A stretch of 64,000 bases of DNA, from the NCBI GenBank assembly GCA_963799925.1, contig CAWCYZ010000001.1, forward strand, positions 186,001 through 250,000, in the 5' to 3' direction. Numbering within the stretch: position 1 is the stretch's first letter; each line of letters opens with the position of its first letter. The DNA comes from DATBQN01 sp963799925 (GTDB lineage: Bacteria > Acidobacteriota > Thermoanaerobaculia > Multivoradales > UBA5704). The notes under the pieces are model-generated. The model was not told the DNA's origin. It saw only the letters and a list, made by a program, of their open reading frames with translations, and searched no databases. A program made the translations under genes and the position numbers. Positions 22,843 through 30,655 of the stretch are shown here, piece by piece.

Positions 22843-24084
22843 ATGCGCACCGACGAATCGGTCGATCGCGCGGTCGATCCGACGGCCGGTCCGACCGCCG
22901 GCGGCGCAAGCCGCGCGGCGGGCGGAGCCTCGGCCGTCGGTGCCGCACCGCGCGGCGCGGCGCCGAGCGTCGAGGTGATCGGGGTCAGCAAGCGCTTCGG
23001 CGAGCGCGCCGGCGCGGCCGGCGAGGTGGTGGCGGTCGACGATGTCTCGCTCGCCGTCGGGCGCGGCGAGTTCTTCGCCCTCCTCGGGCCGAGCGGCTGC
23101 GGCAAGACGACGCTCCTGCGGCTGATCGCCGGCTTCGAGTCCCCCACCGCCGGCACCCTCCGCGTCGCCGGCGAGGACGTGACGCGCCTGCCCGCTCACC
23201 GCCGGCCGGTCCACCTCGTCTTCCAGCACTACGCCCTCTTTCCCCACCTGACGGTCGCCGAGAACGTCGCCTTCGGCCTGCGCTACCGGCGCCTGACGCG
23301 CGCCGAGCAGAGGGCGCGGACCGCCGAGGCGGTCGCCCTCGTCCAGCTCGGCGGCCTCGAGGCGCGGCGCCCGCGCGAGCTCTCCGGCGGCCAGCGCCAG
23401 CGCGTCGCCCTCGCCCGCGCCCTCGTCCTCGAGCCCCAGGTGCTCCTCCTCGACGAGCCGCTCGCCGCCCTCGACCGGCGCCTGCGCCAGGAGATGCAGG
23501 GCGAGCTCAAGGCGCTGCAGCGCAACCTCGGCATCACCTTCCTCTTCGTCACCCACGATCAGGAGGAGGCGCTGGCGATGAGCGACCGGGTGGCGGTGAT
23601 GAGCCGCGGCAAGGTCGAGCAGCTCGGCGCCCCGGCGGCGGTCTACGAGCGCCCGGCGACCCCCTTCGTCGCCGAGTTCCTGGGCATGGAGAACCTGCTG
23701 ACGGCGACCGTCGTGGCGCCGACCGGCGGCGAGCTCTCCCTGCGCCTGCCCTCGGGAGCCGAGATCCCGGCGCCGCCCGACGACCCGCACCGCCACCTGC
23801 CGCTGGCCATCGGCGAGGCCATCCGCTGCGCCATCCGCCCCGAGAAGCTCCGCCTCGCCGCGGCGGCGGACGGCCCCGGCTTCCCGGTGACCATCGAGGA
23901 CCGCGTCTACCAGGGAGCGACCACCACCTGGATCGTCCGCGACGCCGCCGGCACCCGCTTCGTGGTGGCCGACCTCAACCGCGAGCCCGGCCGCGCGCAC
24001 GCCGGCGGGGACGGCTGGAGGGCCGGCGACGCGGCCCATCTCTGCTGGGACCCGCGATATACGGTGATGCTGCGGGAGGGGTGA
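22843..24084 (+). CDS. potA: Spermidine/putrescine ABC transporter, ATP-binding protein
   Basis: Cytoplasmic ATPase that powers polyamine uptake through PotBC. Sequence signatures are Walker A GPSGCGKTT (about residue 80), Q-loop FQHYALFPHLTV, signature LSGGQRQRVALARAL, Walker B VLLLDEPLAALD, and the H-loop FVTHDQEEALAMSDR. The C-terminal third is a TOBE-type regulatory domain (about 280-413). About 45 Ala/Gly-rich residues precede the ABC domain and are not part of the usual family; the true start could be further in. The permease and binding-protein genes follow only after a 1.6-kb interruption, but the classic order potA-potB-potC-potD is kept. Assignment to polyamine uptake rests mainly on the downstream binding protein; other MOI/ferric-type importers have similar ATPases. 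Confidence 0.85.
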   Translation: MRTDESVDRAVDPTAGPTAGGASRAAGGASAVGAAPRGAAPSVEVIGVSKRFGERAGAAGEVVAVDDVSLAVGRGEFFALLGPSGCGKTTLLRLIAGFESPTAGTLRVAGEDVTRLPAHRRPVHLVFQHYALFPHLTVAENVAFGLRYRRLTRAEQRARTAEAVALVQLGGLEARRPRELSGGQRQRVALARALVLEPQVLLLDEPLAALDRRLRQEMQGELKALQRNLGITFLFVTHDQEEALAMSDRVAVMSRGKVEQLGAPAAVYERPATPFVAEFLGMENLLTATVVAPTGGELSLRLPSGAEIPAPPDDPHRHLPLAIGEAIRCAIRPEKLRLAAAADGPGFPVTIEDRVYQGATTTWIVRDAAGTRFVVADLNREPGRAHAGGDGWRAGDAAHLCWDPRYTVMLREG

Positions 24085-24210
24085 GGGGGCGGAATGGACG
24101 GCGTCGCGGTGACATTGCAGGTCCTTCGCCGTCGAGCTCAGAAAAACCGCGGCGCGCCGGTCGCGGCCGTGATCCGGCGCCACTGCTATGATTCATCTTG
24201 GAGGAAAACG

Positions 24211-24441
24211 ATGACCAAAGTGCTGGAGGCTATCTATGAAGGCGGCGTTCTCAGGCCCCTCGGCGACCTGGGTCTCGCGGAGCACCAGAGGGTCCTCGTC
24301 GAGATCCGCCTGCCCGCGGAGTCAGCTCCAGAGCTCGAGCTCGCAGAGTGGCATCGTGTCTATGAGGGGCTCTCCGACGCCGAGATCACCGAAGTCGAGT
24401 CGATCGCCCTGGACCGCAGCCGTTTCTTGCGCGAGCCTTGA
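24211..24441 (+). CDS. Antitoxin, AF2212/DUF104-like
   Basis: Small protein of 76 residues starting MTKVLEAIYEGGVLRPL, the hallmark of the AF2212-like (DUF104) antitoxin family, which pairs with PIN-domain toxins. The start at 24211 was chosen because a strong GGAGG lies at 24200-24204; an in-frame start at 24094 lacks this. Its stop overlaps the TTG start of the PIN toxin (TTGA), the usual coupled toxin-antitoxin layout. It binds and neutralises the toxin and may repress its own promoter (family knowledge). The pair sits inside the pot operon and was probably acquired. Confidence 0.8.
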   Translation: MTKVLEAIYEGGVLRPLGDLGLAEHQRVLVEIRLPAESAPELELAEWHRVYEGLSDAEITEVESIALDRSRFLREP

Positions 24442-24860
24442 CGACACCGCACCCTCCTGCCCTTCTCGACTCGGACACCCTCTCCGAGATCATGAAGGGG
24501 CGTGATTCGCAGGTCCTTCATCACACCCGAGAGTACCTGGAGGAGCATCGCGTCCTCCAGTTCTCGATCATCACTCGCTACGAGATCCTCCGCGGCCTCC
24601 ACGCGAAGGATGCTGCTCGTCAGATCACCGTCTTCCTCGCCAGGTGCCGAGCAAGCATCGTGTATCCGATGACCGAGGAAGTCATCGACCAGGCGGCTGA
24701 GCTCTACGGCTCCCTCCGGAGGCGAGGGCAGTTGATCTCCGATGCCGATCTCCTCATCGCTGCGACGGCGCTCCTTCAGGACATTGCGCTCGTCACCGGC
24801 AACGAGGACCATTTCCAGCGCATCGAGGGACTTCGCGTCCTCAACTGGCGCACTCTCTGA
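24438..24860 (+). CDS. PIN-domain toxin, VapC-like ribonuclease
   Basis: A 140-residue PIN-domain protein, predicted Mg-dependent endoribonuclease toxin. The acidic residues of the fold are visible: LLDSDTLSEIM (first Asp), SIITRYEILRGL (Glu), and ISDADLLIAATAL plus VTGNEDHFQRI near the C-terminus. The start is TTG, overlapping the antitoxin stop by four bases, so the toxin is translated less than the antitoxin and coupled to it. The motif set is complete, so the toxin is probably functional. Confidence 0.85.
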   Translation: MTTPHPPALLDSDTLSEIMKGRDSQVLHHTREYLEEHRVLQFSIITRYEILRGLHAKDAARQITVFLARCRASIVYPMTEEVIDQAAELYGSLRRRGQLISDADLLIAATALLQDIALVTGNEDHFQRIEGLRVLNWRTL

Positions 24861-25665
24861 GACAGGCCCTTCAGCGCGGCGGCGCCGATGCTCGGTGACC
24901 TGCTCCGCCGAGATGAGCCGCGGCAAACGGCAACGGCTTTGAAGATTTCTCAGCGGGATCTCGCGATCCGCCGGCGCGAAGAGCAGCGCTCCCAGCGAAA
25001 TCGCGAGCCGCGGCCCGTCGGAGTCGCGATGTGGCGGCGAAAAGCTCTTCCCGCGCGGCGAAATCGGCGGCCGCGGCACGCGGAGCTTCGACTTGGGGAC
25101 CGAAACTTGCGATTTCGGGACCGCAACGCGAGGTTTGAAGACCGGATCGGTAGAAAAAGGACCGCGAGGCCGTGATCAGGGACGAGGTCGGCGAAGCTCG
25201 GGGACCGTTCCACGAACCTGGGGGACCGGGAGAGCCGGCCGCGCGGGTCGGTCTCGCAACGTTGGGACCGTACCTCGAAATGTGGGGACCGCGGCGGCGG
25301 ATCGCACCGGCCGATCCTGAGCTGGGCCGGCTCGGGAGCGTCGACACGGCGCCGGGGGACGGAGATTACCCGCGGGGTCTCGACGCCCGCCGGGCCGGTC
25401 CTGACTCGGTGCTGACTCGGTGCCAGGCTCTTCGCCCTTGGTGCCAGGCTCTTAGCCGCGAGCTGGGTGCCAGGCTCTTAGCCGAGCGGACCGACGCGAG
25501 CTCGGTGCCGAGCTTGGGTGCCAGGCTCTTCGAGCTTCGAGCTCGGTTCGAGTTTGGTGCCAGGCTCTTAGCCGAGCTTCGAGCTTGGTGCCAGGCTCTT
25601 AGCCGCGGCGTAGGAGATCCCCGTCGCTTGCCCCGCCCCGCCCGGTGCAGGCATGATCCCGCCTC
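24861..25665. other. Non-coding gap between the toxin-antitoxin pair and potB
   Basis: About 800 bp with no convincing gene. The first half carries a loosely repeated GGGACCG motif (for example near 25,095, 25,117, 25,200, 25,223, 25,264 and 25,286), and the second half a tighter repeat array described separately. It separates potA from potBCD. Confidence 0.6.
25419..25605 (+). repeat. Short-repeat array, core GGTGCCAGGCTCTTAGCCG
   Basis: Six copies of a 19-nt unit begin at about 25419, 25440, 25466, 25517, 25556 and 25587. Copies at 25419 and 25517 read CTTCG instead of CTTAGCCG. Spacing is uneven (21-51 nt) with related filler such as GAGCTTCGAGCT, so it is not a CRISPR array. The GGTGCCAGG core is shared with the repeats next to the RAYT gene at 28.6 kb, suggesting a REP-type family. 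Confidence 0.8.
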
Positions 25666-26606
25666 GTGACTCCCCTCTCGCCGAGAGCCACCGCGCCGGC
25701 CGGCAGACCGCGACATCCCGGCCGCGCCGGCTGGGGCCTTCTCTTCCCCACCTGGCTGGTGCTGGGGGTCTTCTTCCTGCTGCCGCTCGCCCTCATGCTG
25801 GGGCTCTCCTTGCGCCAGCGCGGGCTCTACGGCGGCGTGGCGCCGCTGCCGCCGGCCGGCGGCTGGGGCTCCTATCTCCGCTCGGGGGCGTTCCTCGGCA
25901 ACTACGCCCGCTCCCTCGACGGCGTCTACCTCGCGATCGGCTGGCGCTCGCTCTGGATGGCGGCGCTGACGACCGCCCTCTGCCTCCTCATCGCCTTCCC
26001 CGCCGCCTACTACCTCGCCCTCGCCGCCCGGCCGCGGGCGCGGCCGCTCCTGGTCGGCTTGGTCGCGGTGCCGTTCTGGACCAGCTTCCTCATCCGCACC
26101 TACGCCTGGATGTTCATCCTGCGGACCGAGGGGCTGGCCAACCACCTGCTGCTCGCCCTGGGCTGGATCCACCGCCCGCTCGACCTCCTCTACACCCAGC
26201 TCGCGGTGATGATCGGGCTGGTCTACGGCGAGCTGCCGTTCATGATCCTGCCGCTCTACGCCTCGCTCGAGAAGCTCGACCGGTCGCTGCTCGAGGCCGC
26301 CGCCGACCTCGGCGCCGGCCGCTGGGCGCGCCTGGCGCGGGTCACCGTGCCGCTCGCCCTGCCGGGCATCGCCGCCGGCGCCGTCCTCGTCTTCATCCCC
26401 AGCCTCGGCCAGTTCGTCGTCTCGGACCTCCTCGGCGGCGCGCGCAGCATGCTGCTCGGCAACCTTGTCCAGAACCAGTTCGCGGTGGCCCGCAACCAGC
26501 CCTTCGGCGCCGCCCTCGCCTTCGAGCTCACCGCCGCGGTCCTCGTCCTCCTCGTCGCCTACGCGCTCTTCGCCCGCGGGCGAGAGGGCGCGGAGACCTC
26601 CTGTGA
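25666..26606 (+). CDS. potB: Polyamine ABC transporter permease PotB (3' end disturbed)
   Basis: Inner-membrane permease of the PotB/CysT type, about 310 residues and six predicted TM helices (first LLFPTWLVLGVFFLLPLALMLGLSL). The EAA loop that contacts the ATPase reads EAAADLGAGRWARLARVTVPLALPGI. GTG at 25666 is the best start. The natural stop appears to be the TGA that overlaps the potC GTG (GTGA at 26603), but the reading frame here misses it, so a small indel must lie just upstream; otherwise the frame would run on through potC. Confidence 0.82.
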
Positions 26607-27455
26607 GCGGCGGCGCGGCCGCTGGCTCTGGCACTGCGCGTCTCGGCCGGCTCCTGCTCGCCGCCCACGGCGGCCTCGTCTACCTCTTCCTCTACGCGCC
26701 GATCGCGGTCCTCGCGGTCTTCTCGTTCAACGCCTCGCGCCAGACGGCCGTCTGGGAGGGCTTGACGCTCGATTGGTACCGCAGCCTGGCCGGCGACGCG
26801 CTGCTCGGCCGCGCGCTCGCCAACAGCCTGCTCGTCGCCGCCGCCGCGACCGCGGCGGCGACCGCGCTCGGCACCGCCGCCGCCCTCGGGCTCAGCCGCC
26901 CCGGCGCCGGCGCGCGCGCGCGGCGCCTCACCTAGGCGCTCCTCTTCCTGCCGGTGGTCATCCCCGAGGTGGTCCTCGGCGCCGCGCTGCTCTCCTTCTT
27001 CGGCGCCATCGGCCTGCGCCTGTCGCTCGCCACCGTCGTCGATCGCACACGTCGTCTTCAGCGTCTCCTACGTCGCGGTCGTCGTCGCGGCGCGCCTCGC
27101 CGGGCTCGATCCGGCGCTCGGCGAGGCGGCGGCCGACCTCGGGGCCGGCCCCTTGGAGGCCTTCCGCCGCGTGACCCTGCCGCTCGCCCTGCCGGGCATC
27201 CTGGCCAGCGCGCTGCTCGTCTTCACCCTCTCGATCGACGACTACGTGATCACCTCCTTCGTCGCCGGGGTGGGGGCGACGACGCTGCCGCTCCACATCT
27301 ACTCGATGCTCAAGGTCGGCGTGACGCCGGAGGTCAACGCCGTCTCGACCCTCCTGCTCGCGGCGACGGTCGACCCTGATCGCCGCCGCCCAGGTGCTGC
27401 TCCGCCCCGCTGCCGGTTCCGGGCGCGGAAAGACCGCCGGGGAAAAACCGGATGA
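26603..27455 (+). CDS. potC: Polyamine ABC transporter permease PotC (interrupted by a stop and indels)
   Basis: Second permease subunit; TM1 GLVYLFLYAPIAVLAVFSFNAS is typical of PotC, and the EAA loop reads EAAADLGAGPLEAFRRVTLPLALPGI. Three lesions are seen: an in-frame TAG at 26933-26935 where Trp is expected before ALLFLPVVIPEVVLG, one extra base near 27,047, and another near 27,371. Each side of every lesion gives good PotC sequence. The end overlaps potD (ATGA). Either a poor-quality stretch of assembly or a decaying gene. Confidence 0.72.
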
Positions 27456-28517
27456 GCGGCCGACCGCGCCGCCCGCCGCCGGCGCTGGCGATTCTGGCCA
27501 TCGCGGCGCTCGTGGTGGCCGCAGCCCTTGCCGCTGGCTGCGGCCGAGAGAGCAAGCGGCAGGTCAACATCTACATCTGGACCAACTACCTGCCGGACGC
27601 GGTGGTGCGGGATTTCGAGCGGCGGACCGGCATCGACGTCCAGATCGACACCTACGACTCGAACGAGGCGCTGCTCGCGAAGCTGCAGTCCGGGGTCGCC
27701 GACTACGACCTCGTGGTGCCGTCGGACTACATGCTGAAGATCCTCGATCCCCCAGGGGCTGCTCCATCCCCTCGACCGCGCGCGGCTGCCGCACTTCGAA
27801 CCTCGACCCGCGCTTCCTCCACCAGAAGTTCGATCCCGGCAACGGCCACTCGCTCCCTTACCTCTGGGGGACGACGGGGATCGGCTACGACCGGACGAAA
27901 GTCGGCGAGGTGACGAGCTGGGGGGCGCTCTTCGACGCGCGCCACGCCGGGCGCATCCTGATGCTCGACGACGAGCGCGAGGCGTTCGGGGCGGCGCTGC
28001 GCCTCGACGGCCGCTCGATCAACGAGCGCGATCCCCAGGCCCTGGCGCGCGCCGCGGCGCGCCTCAAGGCCCAGAAGCCGCTGGTGCGGACCTACAACAG
28101 CAGCGACTTCGCGAACCTCCTCGCGGCCGGCGACGTCGACCTCGCGCAGGGCTACGACGGCGAGCTCGCCGAAGGTGGTGGCGCAGCCCACGGCCGCCTC
28201 GCCTACGTCCGTCCCCAAGGAGGGCGGAACGCTGTGGATCGACAACCTGGCGATCCCGAAGAACGCCCGGCACCTGGACGCCGCCTACGCCTTCCTCGAC
28301 TACGTGCTGGAGCCGGCGGTGGCGGCGAAGATCGTCGCCGGCGTCCACTACGCCTCGGCCAACAAGGCCGCCTGGCCGCTTGATCGCCCCCGACATCCGC
28401 GCCGACCCCGCGATCTACCCGCCCCCGGCGGTCCTCGACCGCTGCGAGCTGATCGAGGACCTGGGGGCGACGACGAAGCTCATCGACCGGCTGTGGACGG
28501 AGATCAAGGCGCAGTAG
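27452..28517 (+). CDS. potD: Polyamine-binding lipoprotein PotD (several frameshifts)
   Basis: Extracytoplasmic substrate-binding protein that delivers spermidine/putrescine to PotBC. A lipobox LAAGC ends the signal peptide, followed by VNIYIWTNYLPDAVVRDFE and YDLVVPSDYMLKIL, both typical of PotD/PotF. Frame changes are needed near 27,750, 27,800, 28,170 and 28,380; the pieces then cover a full-length protein (about 350 residues) ending EIKAQ with TAG at 28515. Downstream pieces include LPYLWGTTGIGYDR and WIDNLAIPKNA, both family hallmarks. Confidence 0.72.
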
Positions 28518-28556
28518 GTGGGAGGGTTTCGTGAGAGGGCGGGCCTCACTGAGCTC

Positions 28557-28656
28557 ACCTGGCACCTTCGATCCGGGTGCCAGGTAATTTTTCGCGATCC
28601 GGGTGCCAGGTAGTTTTTCGCGATGCCGGCATCCAAGGTGCCAGGTACTTTGCCAA
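28557..28656. repeat. REP-like repeats beside the RAYT gene
   Basis: Three forward copies of GGTGCCAGGTA(A/G/C)TTT at about 28576, 28602 and 28637, two of them followed by TTCGCGAT, and one inverted copy (CACCTGGCACC at 28557-28567). Short, partly palindromic repeats placed immediately upstream of a RAYT gene are the expected substrates of that transposase. Confidence 0.75.
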
Positions 28657-28828
28657 CGACAAGATTCGCGCAGCCAGAGAGACGATCGATAGAGGGATGA
28701 AAGATTGGCACGGCGTCTTCCGTCCTAGGTAAATGCTTCGGGGAGTGTGTGCCGGACCGTACGGCAGAGCCCGAGGCTGGAGGAGAGGCGGAGAGCGACA
28801 TGGAGTCGCTCGACCGTCCTCTGAAACC

Positions 28829-29055
28829 ATGGGAAGAAGACTCCGTTGGTTGCCCTGGCTGGAAACCCTCGTCGCCGTCTCCTGGCGGACGCTGCAGGGG
28901 CGTCTGCTCTTTCGTCCCAGCGGCGAGCTCAACGACGTCGTCCTCGGTGTCTTGGGACGAGCCCAGCGGCTGTTTCCGATCCGCGTCTGCGGCGTGGTGG
29001 TCCTCTCGAACCATCTCCACCTGCTGCTCGTCGCCGATCACGCCGAGCAGGTCTC
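28829..29055 (+). pseudogene. RAYT (REP-associated Y1 transposase), 5' part, interrupted by the integrative element
   Basis: N-terminal 75 residues of a Y1-type transposase of the TnpA_REP family. The histidine motif reads LSNHLHLLLVADHAEQVS and is followed at once by the attL crossover. Joining 29055 to 60700 restores one frame: ..HAEQVS then DFMQYVGSNLAREV.., as expected for this family. The catalytic histidines are in this part and the Tyr region would be in the other part. ATG at 28829 is the likely start; an upstream in-frame start at 28733 is less family-like. Confidence 0.88.
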
Positions 29056-30540
29056 GGGCTGGGTGGCCCTTTTGCCACTATCTCCAAGAGAGGGGGGAGA
29101 GCCACGAGGTCGATCTCGACGGTGTCCTTGCCGATCGTGATCCTCTCGACGAGACTCTCGACGACGACACGCTTCTGGGCACGGTCCATCGCTTGCCACT
29201 CGTGGGCGAGGTCTCTGGTGCGGCTCATGATCTCCTCGCTCATCACCGTCCGAACCTTCAGGAAGTCGATCTCGCCCTGGAGGCGGGGGATCTCCGCTCC
29301 CAGGCCCGCGAGCCGTGCTTCGAGGGGCCGGTGCCGTTCGCGGAAGCCCTCGACCGTCAAGGCATCCTCCTGGTAGAGGCGGTAGAGCTTGTCGGCTTCC
29401 TTCGTGAGGCGCTCGCGCTCCCGAAGAAGCGCGGCCAAGAGTTCCTCCTTCTCGGTACGGACTTCGGTCCCCTGGGCGAGGTAGGCGGCAATGGCCTCCG
29501 GCGAGAGGGCGAACTCCTGGAGCTGGGTTTGGAAGACGCGGTCGAGATCCACCATCGGGATCTTCGTCCGGCAGGCCATGCAGACGTACTTCGGGGTGTT
29601 CGAGCGCACGTACATCTTCTCGCCGCAGGTGCAATACACGTAGCCCGCAAAGACGTAGACCGCCCGCTTTGCGACCGGCTTGTGGGAGCCCTTCCGCCTC
29701 AAGAGAAGGGCATTGCACTCCTCCCAGAGTTCCTCGGAGACGATCGCAGGACAGGCGACGAAGATCCACTCGGACTCCGGCTTCAGGACGCGCTTGCCCT
29801 TCACCATCTTCGTGTAGTTCGCGCGGCGGAGGCCCTTCGCGGAGGGGTCCGTGAGGAGCTGCTCCACGGTCATATCCCTAAAGGGCCTGCCTTTCCTCCC
29901 CCTATAGCCGGCGTCGTTCAGGAGCCGGGCGACCGTCCTGAGGCGCCCGTGCTCCTTGAAGAGTTCGTAGATCAGGCGCCGGAGCGGCGCCTCGTCGGGG
30001 TTCATCTCCATTCGCTTCTCGTGCCAGCGGTATCCGAGGGGCGGGGGGCCGCCGATGGGTTTGCCGAGCCGGGCGCGGATGGGGACCGAGGCCGCGACCC
30101 GTGAGGCGATCTCCTCGCGCTCCCACTCGGCCATCGCGGCGATCATGGTGTAGAAGAGGCGGCCATGCGGGGTGGAAGTATCGATCGACTCCTGGAGGGA
30201 GACAAGGTCGGCCCCGTGCTCGCGGAAGAACTCGGCGAACTCCAGGAGCTCCTTCGTGTTCCTCGCGAGCCGGGCGAGCTTCGAGAAGATGAGGGCCCGC
30301 GATCCGCTTTTTCCTCACATCGGCCATCATGCGCTTCGCCTCCGGGTGCTCCATGACGGATTTCCCGGAGACGCCTTCGAGGTGGTAGACCTCGACTACC
30401 TTCCAGCTGCGGGAGGCGGCATAACTCTCTGCTCGCATCTCGTGGTGCTTGGGACTCTCGCCCTTGGCCTGGTCTTCGGTCGAGACCCGAATCCAGATGC
30501 CGACCGGTTTCGCCTCCGGCCCCGGTTTCTCGCGCTCCAT
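28929..30540 (-). CDS. Large serine recombinase (element integrase), one frameshift
   Basis: Site-specific recombinase of about 535 residues expected to catalyse integration and excision at the adjacent att sites. The N-terminal resolvase domain has the catalytic Ser in WIRVSTEDQAKG and the SKLARLARNTKELLEF motif; a recombinase domain follows (RARLGKPIGGPPPLGYRW), then a zinc ribbon (CTCGEKMYV..YVCMACR) and a coiled-coil segment (about residues 330-420). AAGGAGG lies 6 nt before the ATG. A one-base excess near 30,297 (GGG for GG) splits the frame; both parts are otherwise intact. The last 41 codons, to the stop at 28929, are host DNA beyond the attL core, so the C-terminus depends on the insertion site. 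Confidence 0.88.
29041..29078 (+). other. attL
   Basis: Left half is host RAYT sequence (ending GCAGGTC), then the TC core at 29054-29055, then the element arm with GCCCTTTTGCCAC at 29066-29078. That arm is the exact reverse complement of the arm at the other end, and both arms are equidistant from the core in the deduced attP. Confidence 0.85.
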
Positions 30541-30655
30541 GGGTTCCTCCTTGGGTGCTTCGGGGTGAGGTTCTTTGAAGGGACTTCCCCCATGATGGGG
30601 AGGGTGGTGGCAGAAGGGAAGGCGGCGGCAGCTCTCCCCTTCGGCTCGCGGTTCG

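Noticed and set aside
25419..25605. Regular short repeats as a CRISPR array
   Set aside because: Unit spacing is uneven, spacers are short and related to the repeat, and no cas genes are present; REP-type repeats fit better.
28556..28660. GGTGCCAGG repeats as direct repeats of the integrative element
   Set aside because: They lie 400 bp outside attL, do not recur beside attR, and belong with the RAYT gene.
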